A DNA stretch of 64,000 nt, taken from Vibrio mimicus. GTDB lineage: Bacteria; Pseudomonadota; Gammaproteobacteria; Enterobacterales; Vibrionaceae. The notes under the pieces are model-generated. The model was not told the origin of the DNA and searched no databases. It saw only the letters and a program-made list of their open reading frames with translations. This document shows, piece by piece, positions 21,186-31,400 of this stretch (the first letter of the stretch is position 1; every line of letters starts with the position of its first letter). The translations under genes and the position numbers were made by a program. The DNA lies in assembly GCF_019048845.1 (NCBI RefSeq), contig NZ_CP077426.1, forward strand, positions 605,501-669,500, given 5' to 3'.

Positions 21186-22100
21186 TTAATCGAGTTGCAG
21201 TAGGGCGCTTTGGCTCGCCCATTGGGGACAAAATTCAATGAATTGCCGTAGCAGTGGGTTTTGATATTTCTCTTTGTGTACCAGCATCCAGTAACGACGT
21301 TTCATGTCCAGTGGAACATTAAGCATCACCACGCGCCCATCCAGCAGCGGGGTTTTGGCCGCTAATCGGGATAAGCAGCCTAGCCCTAAACCGGAAGAGA
21401 CACTATTGATCAGCGCTTCGGTGGTATTCAGTTCAAACGCTTCAATCCAGTGTTCAATACGCGGTGCAATCACACGTAAGAAAAACTCGCGTGAGCCTGA
21501 TCCCGCTTCACGAAGCACCCAATCGCTGTGTTCAAAATCACTCATTACCAAACGCTCACGCTGAGTCAGTGGATGGTCAGGTGCGCAGATAATGCACATT
21601 TCATCTTGGCTAAACTGAGTAGAGATGAGCTCGGGATGCAGCGTTTTGCCTTCAATCAGGCCGATATCGAGCTCGTAATCGACCAGCTTTTGGCACACTT
21701 GCGCTGAGTTGGAAATAAACAGGCTTTGTGACGGATGCGGATGCAGCTGGCGAAAGGCACTAATCAAATAGGGGGCGACTTGGTTGCCCACGGTATCGCT
21801 AGCACCAATTCGTAGTTTACCGGTAAGAACCTGTTGTTCATTAAATAGACGATCAATATCGGTAGTGCGTTGCAGCAGCTCATCGGCCAGTGGCAACAGT
21901 TTTTGCCCTTCTTGGTTCAGCACCAAGCGGTTATTGACGCGATCAAACAGCGCATGGCCAAGCTGCTTCTCTAGCTCAGACAGCGCGACACTGACCGCGG
22001 CTTTGGAGAGGCACAGCACTTCTGCGGCGGCAGTCAAACTTTTGTGTTGGGTTATGGTAGTGAAAACACGCAATTGTTTGAGCGAAATATGGCTAGCCAT
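21186..22100 (-). CDS. LysR-family regulator (YeiE-like)
   Basis: The 304-residue LysR regulator has an N-terminal winged helix-turn-helix (LKQLRVFTTITQHKSLTAAA, SKAAVSVALSELEKQLG, LFDR) and a periplasmic-binding-like effector domain. Its sequence resembles YeiE, which in E. coli and others is linked to sulfite and iron control, but this assignment is tentative. It is divergent from a TDT-family transporter (110 bp gap), and by the usual LysR rule it probably regulates that gene. Confidence 0.85.
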   Translation of the reverse strand: MASHISLKQLRVFTTITQHKSLTAAAEVLCLSKAAVSVALSELEKQLGHALFDRVNNRLVLNQEGQKLLPLADELLQRTTDIDRLFNEQQVLTGKLRIGASDTVGNQVAPYLISAFRQLHPHPSQSLFISNSAQVCQKLVDYELDIGLIEGKTLHPELISTQFSQDEMCIICAPDHPLTQRERLVMSDFEHSDWVLREAGSGSREFFLRVIAPRIEHWIEAFELNTTEALINSVSSGLGLGCLSRLAAKTPLLDGRVVMLNVPLDMKRRYWMLVHKEKYQNPLLRQFIEFCPQWASQSALLQLD

Positions 22101-22210
22101 GGTGATCGTTTAGTTTTATTGAACATGTGTTAGGAATAATTAGATAGTTGAAAACAAAGTGCAAGCGTAAGATGCGCGTATTAACCGATCACCATCAATA
22201 GAGAGACAGT

Positions 22211-23185
22211 ATGATTCGAGCAGCAAAAGCGAAAGTGATGGGAGCGCCGACCCCAATGGCCGGCCTCGCGCTTGGGATTGCGAGCTTGGGATGGAGTTGG
22301 GAAAACATGGTACCTGCTCAGGGTATCGCGCAGTGGACTGGCGCAGCGATTGCCAGCATTTTGTTGATTGTATTGGCGTTTAAATTCTTGTGGCACGGTC
22401 ACTTGTTGCGTCAAGATTTGGCTCACCCTGTGGTGGGCAGTGTGGTGCCGACGTTTGCGATGGCGACCATGGTGGTGTCGGCTTCGCTTGGTCATTTTTA
22501 CCCAGTGGCCGGTGATGCCTTGTGGCTGTTTGCCGTGGGCTTACACATCCTGTTTTTGGTGAGTTTTTTGTATCACCGCGCGCAAGCGTTTGAGCTGCAC
22601 CATATGGTGCCAAGTTGGTTTGTGCCGCCAGTGGGAATCATTGTTGCTGACGTCTCTTTTTCAGGCAATTCCGCATTAGCGCCGATTGCTTATGCCTGTT
22701 TGGTGTTTGGTATGTTGGCTTACGCCGTGATGCTGCCAATGATGATCTATCGTTTTATCTTCACTCAAGAGATCCCAGATGCGGCGAAGCCAACATTGGC
22801 GATCATGGCCGCGCCTGCCAGCCTCTCTCTGGCGGGTTATCTGACCGTCGTGGCAGAGCCATCACCTGTGATTGTGGCGCTGCTGTTTGGGATTGCGGTA
22901 CTGATGACCGCCATCATTTACTTGGCGTTTACGCGCTTACTGCGTCTGCCCTTTAGCCCCGGCTACGCGGCATTCACCTTCCCGATGGTGATTGGTGCGA
23001 CCGCGCTGTTTAAAATGGCGCACTGGATGGAAACCATCGGCGTAGCAGAGCGCTATGTAGCCCAAGTACATTGGTTAGCGAGTTTAGAGTTGATTGTGGC
23101 AACGATTGTGGTCAGCTATGTCGCACTGCGTTACATGATCGCTTACCGCCCTGCCGCCTTTCGCTCAGCAGAGAGTGTAAAGTAA
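22211..23185 (+). CDS. TDT-family transporter (tellurite-resistance/dicarboxylate/sulfite type)
   Basis: This 324-residue protein has about ten membrane helices of the TDT superfamily (TehA, Mae1, SSU1). Family-type landmarks are TPMAGLALGIASLGWSWE near the N-terminus, PVVGSVVPTFAMATMVVS, and SPGYAAFTFPMVIGATALFK. Substrates in the family include C4-dicarboxylates, sulfite and small anions; the sequence does not decide. The divergent YeiE-like regulator makes a sulfite-type role worth testing. A 10-bp hairpin follows the stop codon. Confidence 0.75.
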   Translation: MIRAAKAKVMGAPTPMAGLALGIASLGWSWENMVPAQGIAQWTGAAIASILLIVLAFKFLWHGHLLRQDLAHPVVGSVVPTFAMATMVVSASLGHFYPVAGDALWLFAVGLHILFLVSFLYHRAQAFELHHMVPSWFVPPVGIIVADVSFSGNSALAPIAYACLVFGMLAYAVMLPMMIYRFIFTQEIPDAAKPTLAIMAAPASLSLAGYLTVVAEPSPVIVALLFGIAVLMTAIIYLAFTRLLRLPFSPGYAAFTFPMVIGATALFKMAHWMETIGVAERYVAQVHWLASLELIVATIVVSYVALRYMIAYRPAAFRSAESVK

Positions 23186-23195
23186 TCTTTGTTTT

Positions 23196-23225
23196 AGCTA
23201 GAGCAGGTCTACTCTTGCTCTAGCT
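23196..23225. terminator. Hairpin between convergent TDT and diiron-protein genes
   Basis: Perfect 10-bp arms AGCTAGAGCA / TGCTCTAGCT enclose a 10-base loop. The stop codon of the leftward gene (23220-23222) lies in the right arm. There is no clear T-run on either side, so terminator function is plausible but unproven. Confidence 0.5.
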
Positions 23226-23954
23226 GATCGCAATGCCCACTTCTAATTGCTCAAACCAATCTAAAAAGCGCTTGATATTATCCCCTGTGAAAATGGCCCC
23301 GTGTTGCGGGCACATCATTTCAATATCTAACTGTCGAATTTGATGAATCCATGCCAACTTCGCCTTGTTGGAGGGCATCCAACGGCGATGAAAATACTCC
23401 ATCTTCGGTATATGGCTATCAAAATCCTCGACAAAAAATGGCGAGTTTGGTTCGTCTAGTGCCGCGCCCACATCGCCAGACATCAAAATTTTTGCTTTGG
23501 GATCGTAGACCGAAAAGTTGCCAGAAGAATGCAGATAATGCGCAGGAATAAATTGGATCTCTAATCCAGCTAAGGATATTTTCCCCCCTTTGTCAGCAAT
23601 TGGTGCATAGGTGATGGACTCCATTCCAAAATGGCGAATAAAACCTTCCCATAACCAAGGGGAATGCAGTACCGCAGAGGGGAGCGTTTTATCCCATAAG
23701 CCAAGTGAGGAAATAATGTCCGGATCTTGATGTGAAGCGAAAAGATGAGTGACTTGTTCTAAAGGCACTTCTTTGACCACGCAACCCAGCATAGCTGAAA
23801 ACAGCTCAATGCCACCTGGGTCAAGCAACATGGCTTGTCCTTTGTTCATGATCATGTATTGGTTGGTATCAATAATGCCATCAGGCTTTTGTGGGTCACG
23901 AGCGAATACGAGCCAACGGTGCTGCTGATTTTCAAACAAAACTTTGCTTTGCAT
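23220..23954 (-). CDS. Metallo-beta-lactamase-fold diiron protein (ODP-like)
   Basis: The 244-residue soluble protein has the flavodiiron-type MBL fold without a flavodoxin domain. Probable metal ligands are His75, Asp77 and Asp79 in SHQDPDI, His139 in IPAHYLHSSG, Asp161 in MSGDVGAA and His218 in CPQHGAIF. This HxDxD pattern, in place of the hydrolase HxHxDH, matches oxygen-binding diiron (ODP) sensors associated with chemotaxis. It lies 3 bp downstream of a chemoreceptor-like gene, so the two are surely co-transcribed. The sensor role for O2 or NO is inferred from family and context. Confidence 0.75.
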   Translation of the reverse strand: MQSKVLFENQQHRWLVFARDPQKPDGIIDTNQYMIMNKGQAMLLDPGGIELFSAMLGCVVKEVPLEQVTHLFASHQDPDIISSLGLWDKTLPSAVLHSPWLWEGFIRHFGMESITYAPIADKGGKISLAGLEIQFIPAHYLHSSGNFSVYDPKAKILMSGDVGAALDEPNSPFFVEDFDSHIPKMEYFHRRWMPSNKAKLAWIHQIRQLDIEMMCPQHGAIFTGDNIKRFLDWFEQLEVGIAIS

Positions 23955-23957
23955 GAA

Positions 23958-24554
23958 TCACCTATTCGAAAAAATATTAAGAGAAAGCATGACGTGTCCT
24001 TGAATTGTCTGTGCAAGTTCAGAGACATCCTCAGCAATCAAATTGAGTTGAAGTTGAAATTTATCATCGGTTTGTGAGGCTTCGACGCTGAGCATGACCG
24101 AGATGATTTTGGCGATACGTAAATCTTCATACAGATCTTGCAACAGTTGGTATAAGGTTTTGTATTCACACTCGAAACGATGATTGAGTTCTTGATAAAC
24201 TCGCTGATTATTGTGCTTAATGCTATCTAGCCGGCTCTGGCAATAGGCTGGCTGATTGGCGTGATAAACCGTTTCTACACGCTCTAATAAGTTAAGTGAT
24301 CGAGCACTGGCTATCGCGAGTTGACATAATTGTTGGGCTTGCAGATTGATGATCTTAGAGGTGCTGAGTGTAGAGTTCACAAGGTCATCAATCGCATCGG
24401 TAATAGGACGAAACCCTGCCGCGCTTGCCCCGGCACGCAACGCCAAAGCGCGTGCATTACTGGCAACCAGTGATAATTTATTCGCGATGAGCACGCTACG
24501 GTGCAACTCAGCGGCGACCTCAGCGGCGATGACATAAATAGGCTTATCAACCAT
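23958..24554 (-). CDS. Soluble protein with degenerate chemoreceptor signalling hairpin
   Basis: The 198-residue, all-helical protein has no membrane segment. Residues 27-58 resemble the MCP hairpin tip: SNARALALRAGASAAGFRPI then DAIDDL, but the glutamates that contact CheA/CheW are replaced by Leu/Ala. A second stretch, MLSVEASQ (154-161) and IAEDVSELAQTI (173-184), recalls the same motif again. No HAMP domain or methylation signature is visible. It is the first gene of an operon with the diiron MBL protein. I do not recognise a named family; a partner or scaffold for the diiron sensor is a reasonable guess. Confidence 0.65.
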   Translation of the reverse strand: MVDKPIYVIAAEVAAELHRSVLIANKLSLVASNARALALRAGASAAGFRPITDAIDDLVNSTLSTSKIINLQAQQLCQLAIASARSLNLLERVETVYHANQPAYCQSRLDSIKHNNQRVYQELNHRFECEYKTLYQLLQDLYEDLRIAKIISVMLSVEASQTDDKFQLQLNLIAEDVSELAQTIQGHVMLSLNIFSNR

Positions 24555-24720
24555 AAGTTAAGTCATAACTCCTTTGTTTAGCGAGAATGTCAATGACACA
24601 TGAATAACTATAGTTGGCCTTGTTCAAAATGTTAGTTTTGATTCTGCTGGTAAGTTTTTCGGTGTATCAAGCTCTTATGCTATTCTTGCCATTCCCAAGC
24701 TTTGAAACGCAGAGTGCATT

Positions 24721-27700
24721 GTGTTTACTGTCTACCACTCCAACCAAGTTGAAACGCTGAAGATCCTGTTGGTTCATTTAATCAAAAATGAACCGCTGGA
24801 CGATCCCTTTATTCCTGAGAGCATTTTGGTGCAAAGCCCCGGCATGTCGCAGTGGCTTAAAATGGCACTGGCCAGTGAATTAGGGGTTGCCGCGAATCTT
24901 GAGTTTCCTCTACCGGCAACCTTTATCTGGCAGATGTTTACTCAGGTACTGCCAGACGTTCCGCAGCGCAGCGCATTCAATAAAGAAGCCATGAGTTGGC
25001 GTTTGATGGAGCTACTACCCAAGCTGCTTGACCGAGCCGAATTCCAACCGCTGCAACGCTATTTACAAGACGATGAAGATGATTCTAAGCGCTTCCAATT
25101 AGCGGAAAAAATTGCCGATATTTTCGATGGTTACTTAGTGTATCGCCCCGACTGGATTTTAAGTTGGGAAGCAGGGGAAGACGTGGTGGAAATCGCTGAC
25201 CAACACCCGTGGCAGCCGATTTTATGGCGTGAACTCTACGCTTACACGCATAAGCAAGGGCACTCGATTTATCACCGTGCTAACCTCTATCAGCGTTTTA
25301 TTGAACAGTTGGCCAGTGGCAACTTTGATCGCAGTACATGGCCTAAGCGATTGTTCATCTTCGGTATTTCTGCGCTGCCGCCCCGTTATATTGATGCGCT
25401 GCGCGCGATGGGTGAGCATATCGACGTGCATCTGATGCTGACCAACCCTTGTCAGCACTATTGGGGCGACATTCGTGACCGCAAATATCTGGCGCGAGTG
25501 GCAGCGCAAAAACGCAAACTCCTGCACATTAACGGTGAGCAAGTCACCATCGGCAGTGAAGTCTCGCCGCTCAAAGGCGATGTGGAAAGCTATCTGCAAG
25601 AGTCGCTGCACCTGAGTCACGCGGTGGGCAATAGCTTACTGGCCTCGATGGGCAAAATGGGGCGCGATAATCTCTATCTTCTGGCACAAAACGATCAGTC
25701 CGAATTAGAGCTGTTTATTGACATTCAACGCGACTCGCTGCTGCATCACATCCAAGCGGATATTTTGCATCTGCAAGAGCATCAAGACGATGCCAAGTTC
25801 GCCAGCAGCGGTCATAAACCGAGCATTGCCGCGCAGGATGATTCCCTGCAGATTGCCCTATGTCACAGCCCAATTCGTGAAGTGGAAGTGCTGCACGACC
25901 GACTGCTGGCCGAGTTTGAGCGTGACCCAAGCCTGAAACCGCGCGATGTAATTGTGATGGTGCCGGACATTAACGCCTACGCGCCTTACATTCAGGCGGT
26001 GTTTGGCAACGCGCCCGGCGAGCGTTTTATTCCGTTTTCAATTTCCGATCGCAGCGCCGATCAAGAAAGCCCGATCTTAACCGCCTTCTTGCAACTGCTC
26101 GCGCTGCCGCAATCGCGCTGTCTGGCGTCTGAACTGCTTGAGCTACTTGAAACCCCCGCGATTATGGCGCGGTTTGCGATTGACGAAGAAGAGTTTGCCA
26201 CTGCCAAACGTTGGGTCGAAGAAGCGGGCATTCGTTGGGGGCTGAATAGTGACACTGGCGCAGAGTTTGAATTGCCCGCCAGTGAACAAAATACGTGGCA
26301 GTTTGGCATTGAACGTATGTTACTGGGTTACGCCATGCCGGCTGAAGCGGGGTTGTATGAACTTGGCGGCCAGTGGCTTGCCCCCTATAACCAAGTGCAA
26401 GGCATGAGCGCCGAGTTGGCGGGTAAGCTCGCGCACTTTGTACAAACGCTCAGCGAGCTGCGTAGCCAACTGGCGCAAACCCAAAGCATGGAGCAGTGGC
26501 GTTATTGGCTCAACGAGCTGTTGGAGCGCTGTTTTAGTGTCGATCTGCAAGGTGAGCTGGCGCTGAAAACCATCCGCGATAGTTTGGTGAACCTAAAACA
26601 GCAGTTGGCCGATGCGGGCTACCAACAAGCGATTTCACCGGCCATTATTCGCCAAGTGCTGACCAATAAACTCTCCGGTACGCGGATTAGCCAGCGCTTT
26701 TTAGCGGGACAAGTCAACTTCTGTACTCTGATGCCGATGCGTTCGATCCCGTTTCGCCGAGTGTGTCTGCTCGGCATGAATGATGGGGTTTATCCACCCA
26801 ATGAAATGGTGGAAGGGTTTGACCTGCGCAATGTGCAGCGCCGAGTCGGCGACCGTTCGCGGCGTGAAGAGTCGCGCTACCTGTTCCTCGAAGCCTTGTT
26901 GTCAGCCAAAGAACAGCTTTACATCAGCTATGTAGGACGCTCGATTCAAGATAACAGCGAGCGCGTGCCTTCGGTGTTGGTCAGTGAACTTCTGGAATAT
27001 TGCGAGCAGAACTACTGCTTGGCTGGCGATGAAAATCTAGAAAGTGATGACTCCGGACGCCGCTTGGTTGAGCACTTAACCACCCAGTATCCTATGGTGC
27101 CGTTCAGTCCACAGGCGTTTATCGCTGGCAGTTTTGCCCGTGAATGGCTGCCTGCCGCGCGCCGCCAAGGGCAGAGTAGCGCCGATTTTCTCACTCCACT
27201 GAGTGATTATCTGCTCGAAGTGAGTTGGCCGATGGAGCTGGATCTGGTTGAGCTACAGCGTTTTTGGCGTCTGCCAGTTGAGTATTTCTTCAAACGCCGC
27301 TTGAAAGTGAGCTTTGAGCCGCCGCTGGCTGTGCTGGAAGACGATGAGCCGTTTGCTTTGGATGGATTGAGCGCGTATCAGCTGCGTGATGAGTTGGTGG
27401 AAAATCTACTGACTTGCTGTGATGGCGCAGAGCGCGACCAAGTGGTGGCGCAGTTTGCCAAACAGCAACGGGCACAAGGCAAGTTGCCAGTGGCGGCATT
27501 TGGCGATCTCGAATTGGCGCAAAGTGCGCAGCAAGCTTTGGCACTGGCAGAAAAAATTGGCTTTTTGTGTCACCAACCACTGGAAGATGAAGAGATTGAT
27601 CTGCGCTTGCAGCCCTTTGCCGATGGCCGAGAAGTCTTATTACGTGGCTGGCTAGTGAAGCGTTATCAATCTGGTTTGGTGCGTGCGCGCAGTGGCGCGA

Positions 27701-28167
27701 TTCGCTCGGAAGATTTATTAGCCGCATGGATTGATCATCTCTGCTTGGCGGCGAGCGGCAAAGCCGTCACGACTCATTTGATTGGTTATGATCGCAAAGA
27801 AGGAGTGCAGCACCAAATGCTGCCGCCACTTAATGACTCGCAGCAAGCCAAGGCGCTACTGAGTGAACTGGTGGCGCTGTTTTGCCAAGGCATGAACCAA
27901 CCTTTGGCTTATTTCCCGAAAACGGCGTTGGCTTGCGTTGAGGCGGGATTTTCCCGTGGCAAATGGCAGGAAGATGAAGAGAAGTCCTACAAAAAAATGG
28001 CTGACACCTTCAACGATAGCTTTTACATCAAGGGTGAAGGCGGTAATCGCTACATCGCGCGTATTTGGCCGCAATGGAGTGATGAACTGGCAAAAACGCT
28101 GCGCCAATTGGCCATCACCGTGCTGCAAACACCGCGTTTACAAGTGCAAGATGCCGAACAGGCCTAA
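24721..28167 (+). CDS. recC: Exonuclease V (RecBCD) subunit RecC
   Basis: The 1148-residue subunit of RecBCD recognises Chi and holds the complex together. It has the UvrD-like but inactivated helicase folds and the PD-(D/E)xK-like C-terminal domain typical of RecC. The start FTVYHSNQVETL after GTG, SPGMSQWLKMALA and CLLGMNDGVYPPNE are family landmarks. The GTG at 24721 is the only reasonable start, with a weak ribosome site. recB follows after 301 bp; ptrA, which separates recC and recB in E. coli, is absent here. Confidence 0.95.
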   Translation: MFTVYHSNQVETLKILLVHLIKNEPLDDPFIPESILVQSPGMSQWLKMALASELGVAANLEFPLPATFIWQMFTQVLPDVPQRSAFNKEAMSWRLMELLPKLLDRAEFQPLQRYLQDDEDDSKRFQLAEKIADIFDGYLVYRPDWILSWEAGEDVVEIADQHPWQPILWRELYAYTHKQGHSIYHRANLYQRFIEQLASGNFDRSTWPKRLFIFGISALPPRYIDALRAMGEHIDVHLMLTNPCQHYWGDIRDRKYLARVAAQKRKLLHINGEQVTIGSEVSPLKGDVESYLQESLHLSHAVGNSLLASMGKMGRDNLYLLAQNDQSELELFIDIQRDSLLHHIQADILHLQEHQDDAKFASSGHKPSIAAQDDSLQIALCHSPIREVEVLHDRLLAEFERDPSLKPRDVIVMVPDINAYAPYIQAVFGNAPGERFIPFSISDRSADQESPILTAFLQLLALPQSRCLASELLELLETPAIMARFAIDEEEFATAKRWVEEAGIRWGLNSDTGAEFELPASEQNTWQFGIERMLLGYAMPAEAGLYELGGQWLAPYNQVQGMSAELAGKLAHFVQTLSELRSQLAQTQSMEQWRYWLNELLERCFSVDLQGELALKTIRDSLVNLKQQLADAGYQQAISPAIIRQVLTNKLSGTRISQRFLAGQVNFCTLMPMRSIPFRRVCLLGMNDGVYPPNEMVEGFDLRNVQRRVGDRSRREESRYLFLEALLSAKEQLYISYVGRSIQDNSERVPSVLVSELLEYCEQNYCLAGDENLESDDSGRRLVEHLTTQYPMVPFSPQAFIAGSFAREWLPAARRQGQSSADFLTPLSDYLLEVSWPMELDLVELQRFWRLPVEYFFKRRLKVSFEPPLAVLEDDEPFALDGLSAYQLRDELVENLLTCCDGAERDQVVAQFAKQQRAQGKLPVAAFGDLELAQSAQQALALAEKIGFLCHQPLEDEEIDLRLQPFADGREVLLRGWLVKRYQSGLVRARSGAIRSEDLLAAWIDHLCLAASGKAVTTHLIGYDRKEGVQHQMLPPLNDSQQAKALLSELVALFCQGMNQPLAYFPKTALACVEAGFSRGKWQEDEEKSYKKMADTFNDSFYIKGEGGNRYIARIWPQWSDELAKTLRQLAITVLQTPRLQVQDAEQA

Positions 28168-28184
28168 CCATAAATGGAATAGCA

Positions 28185-28313
28185 ATGAGTAGATTCGCCA
28201 TGAATGGATTGGAAATGAGAGAAGTGGGTGGCCGCCAGAAAATCATTATTGGTGTAGGGCGTTCGCTGTACGGCCACAGGTCAGAGGGACCTAAATTCTT
28301 GTGTAACAAATGA
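28185..28313 (+). CDS. Possible 42-residue peptide between recC and recB
   Basis: This is a small frame from ATG (GGAA 5 bases before) to TGA encoding MSRFAMNGLEMREVGGRQ onward, ending EGPKFLCNK. No relative is recognised. The stop lies in a palindrome. I list it because the recC-recB gap is otherwise empty; it may be non-coding. Confidence 0.2.
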   Translation: MSRFAMNGLEMREVGGRQKIIIGVGRSLYGHRSEGPKFLCNK

Positions 28314-28321
28314 ATTTGTTA
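28304..28321. repeat. Palindrome in recC-recB gap
   Basis: TAACAAAT / ATTTGTTA arms flank GA, giving an 18-bp perfect inverted repeat without a T-run. It may be an operator or RNA hairpin. The rest of the gap to 28468 shows only the recB ribosome site (AAGGATTAAGG before the ATG). Confidence 0.5.
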
Positions 28322-28468
28322 ACGTGCGCGCAGTGTAAAGCGCCGCCTTGGCTTGTGCCGTGAAGTGGATCCCATAAGCCCATACTCAATCACGGTTTTT
28401 AGTTTAATGCAGAGAAATATTCGTTTTGGGTCACATCTCTGCATCGTTAGATAGAAGGATTAAGGCTG

Positions 28469-31400
28469 ATGAGTGCCGATTCAAATAAGCTGGCTGTCAC
28501 GCTCGATACGTTGCGCTTTCCTTTGCATGGAGCGCGGCTGATTGAAGCCTCGGCAGGTACCGGAAAAACCTACACCATTGCTGGGCTTTATCTGCGTCTG
28601 GTGCTTGGGCATGGCTGCGCGGAAACTCGTCATGCGCATCCGCTAAGCGTTGATCAAATTCTGGTGGTGACCTTTACCGAAGCCGCCACTGCAGAACTGC
28701 GTGACCGTATTCGTCGCCGCTTGCACGATGCGCGCCTCGCCTTTGCTCGCGGCGCGAGTGAGGACCCACTGCTTCGCTCCCTGCTGGCTGAATTTACCGA
28801 TCACAACTTAGCCGTCTCTTTGTTGCTGAGTGCCGAGCGGCAGATGGATGAAGCGGCCATTTTCACCATCCACGGTTTTTGCCAACGCATGCTGACGCAA
28901 AATGCGTTTGAATCGGGCAGTCGCTTTGAAAATGAGTTCGTCACTGATGAAAGTCGCCTCAAAGCTCAAGTGGTGGCCGATTATTGGCGTAGACAGTTCT
29001 ATCCTTTGCCAATTTCACTCGCGAACGAAGTGCGCCGCTTATGGCCGGCACCTGCTGCACTGTTGGCTGAGATTGCTGGTTATCTTTCTGGGCCGCCAGT
29101 TAAACTGACCACGCCTTTAATGGAAGGAGATTTGGCCGCGCTGCAACAAGCGCAGATAGCGCGCATTTCCGAGATTAAGCAGCACTGGTTAGCGGAGCGA
29201 GAGGAGATTGAGCCTGCCATAACTAGCTCTGACCTGCACAAAAATAGCCAAAATGCGCTGCTGCGCCGTTTGCCGATTCTGGATGCTTGGGCGCAAAGTG
29301 AAACGCACGATCTGCACGTGCCGTCAGAGCTTGAAGAGTTCACCCAAAGCGGGTTGCTTGCCAAATCGAAGAAAGGTAATCCGCCACAATTAGCGCTGTT
29401 TGAACGGATAGAAGCGTTTCTTGCTGAGCCTGTGTCACTCAAAACACCGCTTTTGGTGCATGCGATTCATCACTGTCGCCACTGGTTGGCGAAAGCCAAA
29501 TCCACTCATCACTGGCTCTCGTTTGATGACTTGCTGACTCAACTCAGCGCTGCGCTGGATAATGATGATCAAGGGCTATTAGGCGAGCGGATCCGCGCGC
29601 TTTATCCGGTGGCGATGATCGATGAATTCCAAGATACCGATCCGCTGCAGTACAGCATTTTTAGTCGGCTGTATCTGGACTATCCGCAGTGTGGTTTGTT
29701 GATGATCGGCGACCCGAAACAGGCGATTTACGCTTTCCGTGGCGCAGATATTTTCACTTACATCAAAGCGCGCAATCAGGTGAGCGCTCACTACACCTTG
29801 GGCACGAACTGGCGCTCCAGCGCAGCTATGGTGGCGGCCGTGAACCAAGTGTTCAGCTCTGCGACTCATCCGTTTATTTACAGTGATGACATTCCCTTTC
29901 AGCCCGTGGCGGCAAGCCCTGGTGCTGATAAACGCCATTGGTCACTGGAGGGGCAAGTACAACCAGCTTTGACCTATTGGTGGCCGGAAGATCTCGATAA
30001 ACCACAAAGCAAAACCGATTACTACGCGCAAATGGCCGAGGCGTGTGCGGCGCAAATTCAGCACATTTTGACTGCTTCGGCCTCTGGCGCGGCAACCTTT
30101 CATCGCGGCGAGGCGATTGAAGCGGGCGATCTGGCGGTGCTGGTGCGTACCGGTAATGAAGCGCGCATGGTGCGCGATGCACTCAGTCAGCAAGGTATCG
30201 CCAGTGTGTATCTTTCCAACCGTGACAGCGTGTTTGCCAGCGATGTGGCACAAGATATTGAACGCTTGCTGCTCGCCGTGTGGCAGCCAGAAGATGAGCG
30301 CTTGCTCCGTGCGGCTGTCGCCTCGAATCTGTTCGCGTTAACCGCCAGCGAGCTGGATGCGCTGAATAACGATGAAAACGAATGGGAACAGTTAATTGCC
30401 GAATTTCGTCAATATCGCCGCTTGTGGAGCGAGCGTGGCGTATTGCCGATGCTGCGTGCAGTACTAACTCAGCGCCACATTGCCGAACGTTGGCTGACGG
30501 AAAGTGAAGGTGAGCGCTGGCTCACCGATTATCTGCACATCAGCGAACTCTTGCAGCAAGCGACGCGTGAGATCGATAGCGATCAGGGCTTACTGCGTTT
30601 TCTGACTCAGGCAATGGCGGATGCTGCGCAAGGATTGGGTGGCAGTGATGAGCAGATCCAGCGTCTCGAATCTGAGCGACGTTTGGTGCAGATTGTCACC
30701 ATCCACAAATCCAAAGGGCTTGAGTACCCGCTGGTATTTTTGCCGTTTGTGATGAGTTATCGCGAGAGCAGCGAAGGCAAATATTACGATGCTGAATCGG
30801 CCACTACTTGGGTCGATTTAACCGACAATGAAGAGGCGTTAGCTAAAGCCGATCAAGAACGCTTGGCAGAAGATTTACGCTTGCTGTATGTGGCGCTCAC
30901 TCGCGCAGTGTATGGCTGTTTTATTGGCATTGCACCGCTGCGCAACGGCAATTCGAGCCAAGAGCCGACCTCGGCGCATCGCAGTGCGATGGGGTTTCTG
31001 CTGCAAGATGGTCAAGAGGGTGGCATCGAGGATTTGCGGCAAGCACTGCTTAAACAGTGTGAAAACTTGCCGGATGTCGCGCAATGCCCACCACCGGAGC
31101 GTTTTGAGCAAGCGTATCAGCCACTACAATTGGACGAGCGAGAGCTGAGCGCCCGCGAGTTAAGCCAAGCGATTGATCGCCGTTGGCGAGTCACCAGTTA
31201 CTCAGGCTTGGTGATGCAATCGAGTCATGCTCGTCACGATCCTTTGCAAGATATTCCCCTGCTTGAGGTAGGCGGTTTTGATCTTGATAGTGCGCAAGAG
31301 CGTGATGGAGCGGCGCTTGAATCTGTCGAGCGCTCGATTTTCAATTTCCCGCGTGGTGCACGTCCCGGTACTTTCTTACATTCGCTGTTTGAAGAGGTGG

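Noticed and set aside
27290..27727. 145-codon leftward frame inside recC, and similar long antisense frames in recB, recD and fusA
   Set aside because: GC-rich coding sequence produces open antisense frames. None shows a domain and all overlap confidently assigned genes.
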